Notes: generated from the sequence alone by a model not told the origin. A stretch of 64,000 nucleotides of DNA from Clostridiales bacterium (GCA_029268065.1 JAJUHC010000001.1:176131-240130), one strand, 5' to 3'; positions 7,334-16,384 are shown, counted from the stretch's first letter. Numbers and translations are program-made.

Positions 7334-8170
7334 GTGAAGCTTTGGTTTGCAGTTTTTTTGGGTCTTGTTCAGGGAATCACGGAGTTCCTGCCCGTTTCGA
7401 GCTCCGGACACCTTGCGATATTTCAAAATGTGTTCGGCATGACGAACATTGAAAAAAATCATATGCTGTTTGACGTGCTCCTGCATATGGGGACGCTTGT
7501 TTCGGTCTGTATAGTGTACCGCAAAGACATAGCGGATATTATTCGGGCGCTCGCGGGGCTTTTCAGAAAAACGGACAGACAAAGCGGAGAAAAGGCGAAA
7601 TCTCGCCCGGCGGCAAGGCTCATTGTCCTGCTGATAGTCGCGACGCTTCCTCTTTTTGCCGCTGTGCTTTTGAAGAGCTACGTCGAAAAGCTTTTTGAAA
7701 ACACCATATTTGTCGGCATGGCGCTCATTGTCACGGGACTTCTCCTTTTCGCCTCGGACAGGGCGACGCGAGGCCAAAAAAACGAGAAAAACGCAACAAT
7801 GACGAACGCGCTCTTCGTAGGTATTATGCAGGCCTTCGCAATAGTTCCCGGGCTTTCACGTTCGGGCTCAACGATAACCGCAGGCCTTTTTCAGGGCTTT
7901 GACCGGGAGTTTGCGGTTAAATTCTCCTTCCTCATGTCCATACCCGCTATTTTGGGGGCAAACGTGCTGAGCCTTTTTGACGCTTTCTCAGAGGGGGTAA
8001 ACACGTCGCTGCTGCCGATTTACCTTGCGGGTGTCGCCGCCGCCGCCATATCCGGCTACTTCGCGATAAAGCTCGTAAGGTACATAGCAAAAAAGGACAG
8101 GTTCGGCGGCTTCGCATACTACTGCTGGGCGGTTGGGATTCTTACGATCGTGCTTACGATTATAATATAG
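7334..8170 (+). CDS. uppP: Undecaprenyl-diphosphatase
   Basis: 278 residues of BacA/UppP, an integral membrane phosphatase that turns undecaprenyl diphosphate into the monophosphate used as carrier for peptidoglycan and other wall polymers. Signature motifs are present: 'GITEFLPVSSSGHL' near the N-terminus and 'PGLSRSGSTITAG' near residue 175, with the usual run of hydrophobic helices between. GTG start behind GGAGG. Loss of bacA sensitises cells to bacitracin in other bacteria. Confidence 0.97.
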   Translation: MKLWFAVFLGLVQGITEFLPVSSSGHLAIFQNVFGMTNIEKNHMLFDVLLHMGTLVSVCIVYRKDIADIIRALAGLFRKTDRQSGEKAKSRPAARLIVLLIVATLPLFAAVLLKSYVEKLFENTIFVGMALIVTGLLLFASDRATRGQKNEKNATMTNALFVGIMQAFAIVPGLSRSGSTITAGLFQGFDREFAVKFSFLMSIPAILGANVLSLFDAFSEGVNTSLLPIYLAGVAAAAISGYFAIKLVRYIAKKDRFGGFAYYCWAVGILTIVLTIII

Positions 8171-8189
8171 CTCTCAGGGAGTGTATCGA

Positions 8190-10640
8190 ATGGCGCAAAG
8201 GAAAAAACAGGCTTCGAAGAAAAAGACCGCGGCAAAACAGACGGCGAGCGGAAAAAACCCGAGGCTCACCGGAGCCGTCGTTTGCCTTTTTCTCGGAATA
8301 TGTTCGGTTTTCGGGTATTTCAGCAGCGAGGCTCTGTTTATAAAGTTTATGAGGACCATGGGGACAAGCCTTTTCGGCTGGGGATTCGTCATACTGCCCC
8401 TATGCCTATTCGGCTCCGCTTATCTGCTCGCCTTCAGCGGGGAGCGCCCCGTGAAGCTGCGTGTAACGAGCGCTATGCTGCTTGTGCCGGCGCTCGGCAT
8501 CCTTACCCACCTTTCCCTCTGCAAAATAGACTATGAGCTTGGCGGAAGCATTATAAAGCAGCTGTTTTTTGACGGCGCTGCGCTTGAAAGCGGCGGCGTC
8601 ATAAGCGGCTTTCTGGCCGTGCTGCTCATAAAGCTGCTCGGAGTAGTATGCAGCATGATAATAATCGCGGCCCTGGTTGTCATACTCTCCATGGCCGCCC
8701 TGCGGATAACCCCCGCAAGCCTGACGGAGCTGCGGAGAGCGAGGCTTGAAAGACTTGAGAGCCGCAAAGAGGAGGAGCCCGAGCCGGAGTATGCGGAAGA
8801 GGCGCCGAAAAGGCATCCGGAGCCGAAAATCTCATATGTGGACTCAGGGGATCCGTACGGTGCGATAAAAAAGGCGATCGATATCCCCGTGGACGACCCG
8901 CCGCTGATTCCAGAAAAGAAAAAGACATCGCTTCTGTTTAACAAAATGCCCGGAGCTAAGCCGCCGGACAAGGCTTTTTCCGCCGAAATCGAAGCGAAGC
9001 CACCCGAAGCTCCGCCAGCCGAGCCGCCTAAGCCGAAAAAGGAAGAGATTAAGGCCGAAGAAAGCGCCGTTGCGAAGACCATAGAGCAGAACCTCTCAAA
9101 AGCCGAGAACGAATACATATTCCCGCCGGCGGAGCTGCTTACCGAGGTCAAGCGCGTGGCGGCAAACACGGGCGAGAGCGAAATGAAGGCGAACGCGCTG
9201 CGCCTTGAGGCGACGATGCGCAACTTCGGTATAAACGCAAAGATTTCAAGCATAACGAGGGGGCCCACAGTAACCCGCTACGAGGTTGAGCTTGAGCAGG
9301 GGGTGCGCCTCAACAAGCTCACGAACCTGGCGGACGATATAGCGCTCTCGCTGGGCGCTTCGGGAGTCCGTATAGCGCCTATCCCGGACAAGATATCCAT
9401 AGTCGGAATAGAGGTTCCGAACAAGCTCGTCAGTACGGTTTTCATACGCGAGCTCATTGAATCACCCGAATTCAAAAACGCCGCCTCTAAGGTCACCTTC
9501 GCGCTAGGCAAGGATATCGGCGGCAAGTGCATAGTCGGGAACATCGAAAAGCTGCCGCACATGCTGATCGCGGGCACAACGGGAAGCGGAAAATCCGTGT
9601 GCATGAACTCGCTCATAATAAGCCTTTTATACAAGGCGAGGCCGGATGAGGTCCGCTTTATAATGATAGACCCGAAAATGATAGAGCTCGGCGTGTATAA
9701 CGGTATTCCTCACCTCCTGATTCCGGTTGTTACGGATCCCAAAAAGGCGGCGGGCGCGCTCCAGTGGGCCGTTACGGAGATGATGAAGCGTTACAGGCTT
9801 TTCTCGGAGCTGGGAGTAAAGAATATAACTACATATAACGCCGCCTGTGAAAAGGATCCCGAAAGGCAGAAGCTCCCCCAGATCGTAATACTTATAGACG
9901 AGCTTGCAGACCTCATGATAGCGGCGGCTAAGGAGGTCGAGGAATCCATCTGCCGCATAGCGCAAATGGCGAGAGCTGCCGGAATGCATCTCATCATCGC
10001 GACACAGAGGCCGTCCGCCGACGTCATTACGGGACTTATGAAGGCGAACATTCCGTCCAGAATTGCTTTTGCCGTCGCATCTCAGCTTGAAAGCCGCATA
10101 ATTATGGATACTCCGGGTGCGGAGAAGCTGGTCGGCAGAGGCGATATGCTCTATTTCCCCCTGGGCGCCGGAAAGCCCCTGCGCATACAGGGTACGCTGA
10201 TCGGCGAGGAGGAGGTCGAGTCGGTTGTCGAATTCGTCAAGAAGAGCGGCACGCCGCAGTATTCGGACGAGATAATAAATCATATTGAGAAGGCCGCCGA
10301 GGACAAGAAGGGCGGAGCGCAGGAAAGCGCTGCGGAGGCTCCGGCCGACGATGCCGACGAGCTTCTGCCGGCCGCCATAGATATAATTCTCGAATCGGGG
10401 CAGGCCTCGGTTTCCATGCTCCAGCGCAGGCTGAAGCTTGGATACTCGAGGGCCGCAAGGCTTGTGGATCAGATGGAGGAGCGCGGCATAGTCGGGCCCT
10501 TTGAGGGCTCCAAGCCGAGGCAGCTCCTGATAACAAAGGCCCAGTGGAGGGAGATGCAGCTTATAAACGGCACCGCCCCTGCGGACAGCTTTCTGCCGGA
10601 CGACGAAGAGGAAGAATTCCCAATCAACGAAGAGCAGTGA
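8190..10640 (+). CDS. DNA translocase FtsK/SpoIIIE
   Basis: 816 residues. Four N-terminal membrane helices lie at roughly residues 25-170, then a charged Pro/Glu-rich linker, then the RecA-like motor with Walker A 'AGTTGSGKS' near residue 460 and Walker B 'IVILIDELADLM', and a C-terminal gamma winged helix (about residues 735-800, 'ASVSMLQRRLKLGYSRAARLVDQMEERGI') that reads KOPS/SRS-type DNA. It pumps chromosomal DNA through the closing septum in division or sporulation; which paralogue (FtsK or SpoIIIE) cannot be told from sequence alone. ATG 8190 with AGGGAG eight bases upstream is preferred to GTG 8181. Confidence 0.95.
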   Translation: MAQRKKQASKKKTAAKQTASGKNPRLTGAVVCLFLGICSVFGYFSSEALFIKFMRTMGTSLFGWGFVILPLCLFGSAYLLAFSGERPVKLRVTSAMLLVPALGILTHLSLCKIDYELGGSIIKQLFFDGAALESGGVISGFLAVLLIKLLGVVCSMIIIAALVVILSMAALRITPASLTELRRARLERLESRKEEEPEPEYAEEAPKRHPEPKISYVDSGDPYGAIKKAIDIPVDDPPLIPEKKKTSLLFNKMPGAKPPDKAFSAEIEAKPPEAPPAEPPKPKKEEIKAEESAVAKTIEQNLSKAENEYIFPPAELLTEVKRVAANTGESEMKANALRLEATMRNFGINAKISSITRGPTVTRYEVELEQGVRLNKLTNLADDIALSLGASGVRIAPIPDKISIVGIEVPNKLVSTVFIRELIESPEFKNAASKVTFALGKDIGGKCIVGNIEKLPHMLIAGTTGSGKSVCMNSLIISLLYKARPDEVRFIMIDPKMIELGVYNGIPHLLIPVVTDPKKAAGALQWAVTEMMKRYRLFSELGVKNITTYNAACEKDPERQKLPQIVILIDELADLMIAAAKEVEESICRIAQMARAAGMHLIIATQRPSADVITGLMKANIPSRIAFAVASQLESRIIMDTPGAEKLVGRGDMLYFPLGAGKPLRIQGTLIGEEEVESVVEFVKKSGTPQYSDEIINHIEKAAEDKKGGAQESAAEAPADDADELLPAAIDIILESGQASVSMLQRRLKLGYSRAARLVDQMEERGIVGPFEGSKPRQLLITKAQWREMQLINGTAPADSFLPDDEEEEFPINEEQ

Positions 10641-10684
10641 CCCGTTGCGGACGGGACGGCGTAAACGCGCCGCAGGTCGGCGCA
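10639..10684 (+). repeat. Copy A of a GC-rich dispersed repeat
   Basis: Starting at the ftsK stop codon, about 45 bases are near-identical (41 of 45 by hand) to 38907-38951. The unit contains two short inverted repeats, CCCGT..ACGGG and GGCG..CGCC. The other copy is nested inside one of the mobile-like elements. Confidence 0.7.
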
Positions 10685-10751
10685 GCGTGTGCGTGGGCGC
10701 GCGGACACGATGAAGCGGGCGGGACAGATGTTCATAAAAGCATATTATGAG

Positions 10752-10786
10752 AACGGGGCTGAGCCGAAAATCGGTACCGCCCCGTT
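10752..10786 (+). terminator. Terminator-like hairpin after ftsK/spoIIIE
   Basis: AACGGGGC (10752-10759) pairs with GCCCCGTT (10779-10786). The T tract is poor, but the position between ftsK and the lysR promoter fits. Confidence 0.6.
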
Positions 10787-10798
10787 GTATATATTAAG

Positions 10799-10827
10799 TT
10801 GAAACTACCCTCGATTTTGTGATAAAG
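10799..10827 (+). promoter_or_regulatory. Possible promoter of the LysR gene
   Basis: TTGAAA (10799-10804) and a weak ATAAAG (10822-10827) 17 bases apart, about 40 bases before the proposed CTG start. Confidence 0.45.
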
Positions 10828-10868
10828 TATCAGTAAAAGCACAGCAGTGGGTTAAGGGGGCGTCGGCG

Positions 10869-11798
10869 CTGAACTATCGAAGCATTGAAGCCGTAGTAAC
10901 GGTAGCAAAGTACATGAGCTTTTCAGAAGCGGCCTATGAACTTAATTACTCAACCTCCGCAATTTCAAAGCAGGTGGCGTCGCTCGAAAAGGCTTTGAAC
11001 TGCAAAATCTTTGAGCGCAACACAAAATCCTCCGTCAAGCTGACTAAAAAGGGGCAGAGGATGCTGCCTTATATACAAAATGCATACACCGCTCTCAATG
11101 TTCTTGTGGAAAATTGCTATGAGCCGGACGGCGATGCTCATATTACGATATCCTATGTAAACGCGCGTTCCGGAAGGTATCTCAAGCCCTTTCTCGTGAG
11201 TTATTACAAGGCTTACCCTGAGGTGGACATATCCGTCAAGGTTTTGCCAGACGAGGAGATGTGGAAGAAGCTTAGACAGGGCGAAACAGACCTCGTTTTC
11301 AGGGTTTTGCCCGGCGACATCGCCGAATATGAAAGCCCCAACAATTCCTACGATACAAGGGGCGTGATGATAATACCGGTTGAAAGCTTCGATTTTAAGA
11401 TAGCCATGAGGGAAGGGCATCCGCTCAGCGGCAGGGAGTGTGTGAAAATCGAGGAGCTCATAAACTATCAGATACTGCACATCAGATTCGGTGATTCCTT
11501 TATGGGAAGGATTAACTACGACGCCTTCGCGAAGCTCTTTAAGGACAAGGGACTCGAGCCGCGCATAAAGCTGGTAAACGACGACAGCGATTTGCTGATA
11601 CTCGACCTGGTGGAGGGGAGCGACGCGGTGGCGCCCGTTCTCGACTCCCGCGCTGCGGAGTCGAGGAAAATAATAGTGAAGCCGCTTGAAGGGACGCCGT
11701 ATAAAATGACGGTATGCCTGCTTTGTATCAAGGACAGCGTTACTCCCTTGGTGAGGCAGTTCATTGAATTCATTACCGGCAGAAAGCTGATGATATAG
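10869..11798 (+). CDS. LysR-type transcriptional regulator with apparent CTG start
   Basis: 309 residues from the proposed start. An N-terminal winged HTH ('YMSFSEAAYELNYSTSAISKQVASLEKAL') and a substrate-binding-like effector domain ('DAHITISYVNARSGRYLKPFL' onward) define the family. The first ATG (10914) would cut off helix 1 of the HTH. In-frame codons upstream read L-N-Y-R-S-I-E-A-V-V-T-V-A-K-Y, the normal LysR start, and the only initiator-like codon is CTG at 10869, exactly eight bases after the SD AAGGGGG (10854-10860). Neighbours are unrelated genes, so targets are unknown. Confidence 0.88.
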   Translation: MNYRSIEAVVTVAKYMSFSEAAYELNYSTSAISKQVASLEKALNCKIFERNTKSSVKLTKKGQRMLPYIQNAYTALNVLVENCYEPDGDAHITISYVNARSGRYLKPFLVSYYKAYPEVDISVKVLPDEEMWKKLRQGETDLVFRVLPGDIAEYESPNNSYDTRGVMIIPVESFDFKIAMREGHPLSGRECVKIEELINYQILHIRFGDSFMGRINYDAFAKLFKDKGLEPRIKLVNDDSDLLILDLVEGSDAVAPVLDSRAAESRKIIVKPLEGTPYKMTVCLLCIKDSVTPLVRQFIEFITGRKLMI

Positions 11799-11858
11799 GG
11801 TGTAATCGCAGGCTCCGGCGACCGGACCTGACGTTTGAAGAGGCGTTTTTACAGACCA

Positions 11859-11885
11859 ACGGCCCCCACGTTCCGTGAGGGCCGT
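11859..11885. terminator. Terminator between convergent lysR and rplT
   Basis: ACGGCCC...CACG pairs with CGTG.GGGCCGT around a TTC loop. It sits between two convergent genes and is likely used by at least one. Confidence 0.65.
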
Positions 11886-11900
11886 CATTTCGTTGTGGTT

Positions 11901-12260
11901 TTACTGTGAGACAGCCGATTTGGCCTTCTCGACGAGCGCCGCGAAAGCGGCGGAGTCGTTTATTGCCATCTCGGAGAGCATCTTGCGGTTGATATCGATG
12001 TTAGCGACCTTAAGTCCGTGCATGAAGCGCGAATAATTCATGCCGAGCGGCTTGACGGCTGCGCTGATTCTCGTTATCCAGAGCTGGCGGAAATCCCTTT
12101 TCTTTCTCTTGCGTCCCACATAAGCGTAGGTAAGGGACTTCATCATCGCCTGATTGGCCATTTTATAATGCTTGGACTTCGCTCCCCAGTATCCGCTTGC
12201 GAGGCCAAGTATCTTTTTTCTTCTTTTGCGCGTCATCATAGCGCCTTTAACTCTTGCCAT
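11901..12260 (-). CDS. rplT: 50S ribosomal protein L20
   Basis: 119 residues, full length and highly conserved ('[26 protein letters not shown]'). L20 is an early 23S rRNA-binding assembly protein and in Firmicutes represses its own operon by binding the infC leader. Third gene of infC-rpmI-rplT. Confidence 0.98.
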   Translation of the reverse strand: MARVKGAMMTRKRRKKILGLASGYWGAKSKHYKMANQAMMKSLTYAYVGRKRKKRDFRQLWITRISAAVKPLGMNYSRFMHGLKVANIDINRKMLSEMAINDSAAFAALVEKAKSAVSQ

Positions 12261-12292
12261 GGTTGTAGCCTCCTATATTTGAGTGTAACTTC

Positions 12293-12496
12293 TTATTTGT
12301 AGGGAATAAGGCGCTTAATCGTCGCCTCGTTCGTCGGGTCAGCGTAAGTTCCCTTGCGGAGTCCTCTCTTGCGCTTGGGGGTTTTGCCGTGTCCGTTGAG
12401 AAGGTGTGATTTATAAGCGTGTGAACGTTTCACGCGGCCGCTCTTGGTGAGACTGAATCTTTTCTTGGCGCCGCTGTGGGTCTTGATTTTGGGCAT
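12293..12496 (-). CDS. rpmI: 50S ribosomal protein L35
   Basis: 67 residues, typical length, starting 'MPKIKTHSGAKKRFSLTKSG'. A small basic large-subunit protein, always between infC and rplT in this operon type. Here it is 38 bases after infC and 32 before rplT. Confidence 0.98.
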   Translation of the reverse strand: MPKIKTHSGAKKRFSLTKSGRVKRSHAYKSHLLNGHGKTPKRKRGLRKGTYADPTNEATIKRLIPYK

Positions 12497-12534
12497 GGTG
12501 CGTCTCCTTCCGTATTGTGTATATAAATGATCGA

Positions 12535-13053
12535 CTATTTAGCGTTTTTAGGCGACAGGAACATGGTCATATGCCTTCCGTCGAGCTTCGGGTCCTTGTC
12601 GACGGTGGCAATTTCCTCGCACTGTTTGGCAAAACGCGTGAGAAGATCCTGACCTATGTTGGTATGAGTCATCTCTCTGCCGCGGAAACGTACCGTAACC
12701 TTCAAACGATCGCCTTCCTTCAGGAATTTCTGACCGTTTTTAAGCTTTATGTTGAAGTCGTTGATACCTATGCCCGGAGACATGCGGATTTCCTTGACCT
12801 CCACGATACGCTGATTCTTCTTTGCCTCTTTTTCACGCTTTGACTGCTCAAAGCAATACTTCCCGTAGTCCATTATCTTACAGACAGGGGGATTAGCCGT
12901 CGGTGCGATTTTTACCAAATCAAGATTGTGATTCAGCGAGATATTCAGAGCTTCTGCGGATGAAACGATACCGAGCTGAGCGCCGTCCGGTCCGACAAGA
13001 CGTACTTCCTTATCCGTGATTTCCTCGTTGATTTGATGCTCCATGTTGCTGAT
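12535..13053 (-). CDS. infC: Translation initiation factor IF-3, ATC start
   Basis: 172 residues with both IF-3 domains ('INEEITDKEVRLVGPDG', 'PPVCKIMDYGKYCFEQSKREKE', and the C-terminal 'KEIRMSPGIGINDFNIKLKN'). IF-3 binds the 30S subunit and rejects non-standard initiation codons. The start is placed at ATC 13053: GGAGG lies at 13066-13062, exactly eight bases upstream. ATG 13044 is 17 bases from the SD and ATG 13068 overlaps it. Rare AUU/AUC starts in infC are an established autoregulatory device, since IF-3 discriminates against them. Confidence 0.95.
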   Translation of the reverse strand: MSNMEHQINEEITDKEVRLVGPDGAQLGIVSSAEALNISLNHNLDLVKIAPTANPPVCKIMDYGKYCFEQSKREKEAKKNQRIVEVKEIRMSPGIGINDFNIKLKNGQKFLKEGDRLKVTVRFRGREMTHTNIGQDLLTRFAKQCEEIATVDKDPKLDGRHMTMFLSPKNAK

Positions 13054-13061
13054 CGAAAACA

Positions 13062-13262
13062 CCTCCAATTAATTTGCGGGCAAAGCCCGATGATTCGGCG
13101 CGGAAGGCTTCCGCCGCCGTAAATTAAAAAGCGCGGCTGCAAAGGCACCCGCGCATAACACACAGACATACGGAGACCAAAGAGTCTCCTCTGCGAAATG
13201 TTGACCCGCGCGCACAACATGGCGGGGTGAGGTCGGGGGATGCCGCACCTTCTTTATTTTAA
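13062..13262 (-). promoter_or_regulatory. infC operon leader with attenuator (L20-leader-like)
   Basis: About 200 transcribed bases precede infC. On the minus strand they include a GGAGAC..GTCTC hairpin, then a strong stem GCGCGGGTGC/GCAGCCGCGC (about 13145-13122, one mismatch) followed by five T residues, i.e. an intrinsic terminator inside the leader. In Firmicutes the infC-rpmI-rplT operon is controlled by L20-mediated attenuation at such a leader; assigning this copy to that family is by position and architecture. Confidence 0.7.
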
Positions 13263-13269
13263 CAGATTG

Positions 13270-13298
13270 ATTCTAGCAGTAAAAAACTGAAAAGTCAA
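13270..13298 (-). promoter_or_regulatory. Promoter of infC-rpmI-rplT
   Basis: Minus strand TTGACT (13298-13293), 17-base spacer, TAGAAT (13275-13270). Confidence 0.8.
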
Positions 13299-13377
13299 TA
13301 TAAATTTGATTTATTGTTTATATTGTCTGCGTTATTTGGGAAAACTAGCGTTAAAAGAACTGGGGGAGTTGAGCTGT

Positions 13378-13794
13378 GTGCCTGGTTTTCTCAAATATCC
13401 GGCTATTTATATGACAGGCGGCATCGGTTATGTCGTACTCGAGCTTATTTTCCGGGGACATACGCACTGGAGCATGCTGCTTATCGGCGGGGCGTGCTTT
13501 TGCGCGATTTACAGGATAAGCGAGCTGCCGCTGAAAAGAAACTGGGAAAAGTGGCTGCTCGGATCGCTCGCGATCACCGCTATCGAGTTCGTTGGGGGAG
13601 TAATAGTGAACATATGGCTGGGATGGAATGTCTGGAGCTATTCGCAGCGTTTTATGAACCTTTTAGGCCAGGTCTGCCCGCTTTTTACGCTTATCTGGTT
13701 TCTGCTCTGCATTCCCGCTATGGCCCTCTGCGGAGCCATAAGAAGCTTTATTGAGAAAGCCCGTCCCTTTCCGCAAGAGCAACAAGACGGCTAG
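13378..13794 (+). CDS. CmpB-like (putative ABC-transporter type IV) membrane protein
   Basis: 138 residues with four predicted membrane helices and the family signature 'FRGHTHWSMLLIGGACF' plus 'FMNLLGQVCPLFTLIWFLLCIP'. This matches the small integral-membrane family annotated as putative ABC transporter permease (PF06541 type); no ABC partner is adjacent and the function is unknown. The frame is open to 13306, but GTG 13378 lies nine bases after GGGGGAG and gives the normal family N-terminus. Its 3' end overlaps the convergent deoC by 47 bases. Confidence 0.75.
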   Translation: MPGFLKYPAIYMTGGIGYVVLELIFRGHTHWSMLLIGGACFCAIYRISELPLKRNWEKWLLGSLAITAIEFVGGVIVNIWLGWNVWSYSQRFMNLLGQVCPLFTLIWFLLCIPAMALCGAIRSFIEKARPFPQEQQDG

Positions 13795-14416
13795 TACCGA
13801 GGCGCTCCGCGCCGAGCCGGATAAAATCCTCCGCATCCTCAAAGCTGGCTATGCCTCCGGCAGCTTTTATCCTAATGTGAGGCGCGCAGTGTTTGCGCAT
13901 GAGCGCGATGTCTTCGCGCGTTGCCCCGCCCTTTTCAAACCCGGTCGAAGTCTTGATGAAATCCGCTCCGGACTCGGAAACGAGCCTGCAGAGCGTAATT
14001 TTTTCCTCCTCCGTCAAAAGGCAGGTTTCAATTATCACCTTGAGTATCCTTGCTTCGCAGATATTTTTTATCGCGTCAATTTCCCCGGTTATCCCCTCGT
14101 AATACCCATCTTTGAGCATCGAAAGATTTACCACCATATCAAGCTCGTTCGCACCGTTCATTACGGCATCCCTTGTCTCTTCACATTTCGCCAGAGTGGT
14201 GGAATAGCCGTTCGGAAAGCCTATGACCGTACATATATTGAGCTTTTCGCCGCCGTATTTCCTTGCGGCGGACACGAAATGAGGCGGCAGGCACACCGAG
14301 GCCGTTTTATACCTTTCGGCCTGGTCGCAGAGCAGTCTCATGTCGCGGGAGTCCATGCTCCGCTTTAAAAGCGTGTGGTCGCACATTTTGAGAATCTCGG
14401 CCTTTGTCATCGGCAT
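13748..14416 (-). CDS. deoC: Deoxyribose-phosphate aldolase
   Basis: 222 residues. Class I aldolase that splits 2-deoxyribose-5-phosphate into glyceraldehyde-3-phosphate and acetaldehyde in deoxynucleoside catabolism. Motifs include 'DHTLLK', 'GFPNG', 'ANELDMVVN', the Schiff-base region 'ILKVIIETCLLTEEE', and 'ADFIKTSTGFEKGGAT' and 'IRIKAAGGI', which carry the catalytic Lys residues. SD AAGGAAGG. It stands alone, without deoA/deoD neighbours. Confidence 0.95.
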   Translation of the reverse strand: MPMTKAEILKMCDHTLLKRSMDSRDMRLLCDQAERYKTASVCLPPHFVSAARKYGGEKLNICTVIGFPNGYSTTLAKCEETRDAVMNGANELDMVVNLSMLKDGYYEGITGEIDAIKNICEARILKVIIETCLLTEEEKITLCRLVSESGADFIKTSTGFEKGGATREDIALMRKHCAPHIRIKAAGGIASFEDAEDFIRLGAERLGTSRLVALAERDGLSQ

Positions 14417-14505
14417 GAGCCTTCCTTCCGTAATAGAATGAGCGCATTGAAAAGAGATTTGAGAACGTGTTGCCGGCTCGTCGGAGCCGGCAACACATAC
14501 CTTTA

Positions 14506-15093
14506 CTACTTCGCGGTGATTTTTTTGAGCTGAGGCACCAATTTTGCCGAGATAAGAGGGATCATCGCCACATGAAGCGGTATCAGAATCGCAACCTGGA
14601 TGATTCTTGACGGAATGAGCACCGCTAATTTCACGCGGAAGAAGAAGTGGATGAGGAAGGTGTTCGCGGCAAGGGAGAACACAAGAGACACCACCGTGCC
14701 GGTAACGAAGGCGAGGGTTATTTCCGAAAGAGCGCTGCGGCCGGTTTCCGAGAGGCGCAGCTTTTTCCCGAGCCAGTCGCCGAAGGAGCGGAGAGCGCCG
14801 CTGACAGGCAGGGTGGGGTAAAGGAAGAGGCCGTATGTGAGGCCGGAAAGGAAGGCGGTGACGGTGAAAGCCGGATTGAACGCGCCGGCAGGGAACATAA
14901 GCGTGCCGACGACATCCGCGATCGCCGCTATCACGCCGGTATAGAAGGGACCGAAGTATACCGCCGAAACGATGATTGGGACAAAGCCGAAGCCTATTTT
15001 AACAAGCAAGGTGTTGATTGCGAGCACACGGGTCAAAACAACCGTGAGCGCTATCAGAATAGCAGAAATAGCCAACTTTTTCGTGGCGATCAA
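14506..15093 (-). CDS. folT: Folate ECF transporter S component
   Basis: 195 residues, five to six hydrophobic helices, start 'LIATKKLAISAILIALTVVLTR' and the S-component features 'GFGFVPIIVSAVYFGPFYTGVIAAIADVVG'. It binds folate and docks on the shared EcfAA'T energy module (encoded elsewhere). The start is TTG at 15093 with GGGAGG eight bases before; TTG and the folC stop overlap as TTGA, implying coupling. Pairing with folC and the THF riboswitch upstream fixes folate as the likely substrate. Confidence 0.88.
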   Translation of the reverse strand: MIATKKLAISAILIALTVVLTRVLAINTLLVKIGFGFVPIIVSAVYFGPFYTGVIAAIADVVGTLMFPAGAFNPAFTVTAFLSGLTYGLFLYPTLPVSGALRSFGDWLGKKLRLSETGRSALSEITLAFVTGTVVSLVFSLAANTFLIHFFFRVKLAVLIPSRIIQVAILIPLHVAMIPLISAKLVPQLKKITAK

Positions 15094-16379
15094 AATGTAT
15101 TCCTCCCAAAAAATGATCTGACCTCGCCCACCTGATAGAGGGAACCGAAAACGCAGATAACCTCGTCGCGGGGCGTAGCCGCAATTGCCTGCTGCAGAGC
15201 CGAATTGATGTCTGCAAACGGATAAACGGGGACATTGCCGAGCTTTTTGATTTCCGACGCAAGCCTGTCGGCCGAAAGCGCTCGGTAGCTGGGGGGAGAG
15301 ACCGCGTAAAAGCTTTTCGCGATGGGCATCACGATCTTCATACTGCTTGCGTAATCCTTATCCGCGAGGACGCCCGCCACAAAATTGACCTTCTGGCCGG
15401 GGAACAGCAGACTGAGGCTTTCAACAAGAGCCGAGGCTCCCTGGGGGTTGTGGGCTCCATCCACAATAACCACCGGGTCGCGCTGCAGGAGCTCGAGCCT
15501 TCCAGGCCAGTGCGCCGAATAAAGGCCCTCTCTCAGGCTTTTTTCCGTAATGTTGTAGCCCTTATCGGCCAGCGCCTCCGCTGTGACCACCGCCGTGACC
15601 GCGTTTCTCACCTGGTAAAGTCCGAGAAGGGAAGTTTTAAGATTCTCGTACTTACCGAAGCTGAAATCTATACCGTCAAGTGAAATGGAATTTACCTTTG
15701 CTTTTGAGGAATCTGCAAAACGAAGGGCGGCGCCCCTCTCTCGGCAAACCGAGGAAATCACCTGCTCGACGCCTTCGCTCTGGGAGTAAAGCACGACGCT
15801 TCCGTGCGGCTTTATTATTCCCGCCTTCTCATAGGCTATCAGCTCAAGCGTATCGCCAAGAATTTCCGTGTGATCCAGTCCGATGTTGGTGATTACGGAG
15901 ACTTCGGACTCGTCGATGGCGTTCGTAGCGTCAAGGCGGCCGCCAAGACCGACCTCAAGCACCACGATATCGCATTTTTGACGTTTGAAGTGGATAAAGC
16001 CCAGAGAGGTTATCAGTTCGAAAATAGTCGGACGGCGAAAACCCCTCGCCTCGACGCGAGCGGACGCCTCCGCTATTTCCTCGGTGATGGACGCAAGCTC
16101 ATCGTTGGGTATCTGGACCCCGTCAACCTGTATGCGCTCGTTGAACTGCTGGACGTAAGGCGAGGTGTAAAGACCGGTCCTGTACCCAGACGCGCGCAGT
16201 ATGGAGCTTATAAAGGCGGAAGTAGAGCCCTTGCCGTTCGTGCCGGCAATGTGCACATACTTCATTCCTCTTTGCGGATTGCCCAGCTCCTCCAGAAGGC
16301 ATTCCATAATGCCTCTGTCGAGCATTGTGCTGAAATTCTCCGTTCCGAGAAGGAAGTCCAGAGCCTCCTGATAGTTCAA
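15090..16379 (-). CDS. folC: Folylpolyglutamate / dihydrofolate synthase
   Basis: 429 residues of the Mur-ligase-like FolC family: ATP loop 'HIAGTNGKGSTSAF', 'NIGLDHTEILGDT', and C-terminal 'VIVDGAHNPQGA'. It adds glutamates to folates, trapping them in the cell, and may also make dihydrofolate. The start is TTG 16379, seven bases after AAAGGAGG; an upstream in-frame ATG at 16403 falls in the regulatory hairpin and is rejected. Cotranscribed with folT. Confidence 0.95.
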   Translation of the reverse strand: MNYQEALDFLLGTENFSTMLDRGIMECLLEELGNPQRGMKYVHIAGTNGKGSTSAFISSILRASGYRTGLYTSPYVQQFNERIQVDGVQIPNDELASITEEIAEASARVEARGFRRPTIFELITSLGFIHFKRQKCDIVVLEVGLGGRLDATNAIDESEVSVITNIGLDHTEILGDTLELIAYEKAGIIKPHGSVVLYSQSEGVEQVISSVCRERGAALRFADSSKAKVNSISLDGIDFSFGKYENLKTSLLGLYQVRNAVTAVVTAEALADKGYNITEKSLREGLYSAHWPGRLELLQRDPVVIVDGAHNPQGASALVESLSLLFPGQKVNFVAGVLADKDYASSMKIVMPIAKSFYAVSPPSYRALSADRLASEIKKLGNVPVYPFADINSALQQAIAATPRDEVICVFGSLYQVGEVRSFFGRNTF

Positions 16380-16384
16380 AAAAA

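Noticed and set aside
10965..11888. 307-codon open frame antisense to the LysR gene
   Set aside because: The plus-strand frame is an unmistakable LysR regulator; the antisense frame has no recognisable domain.
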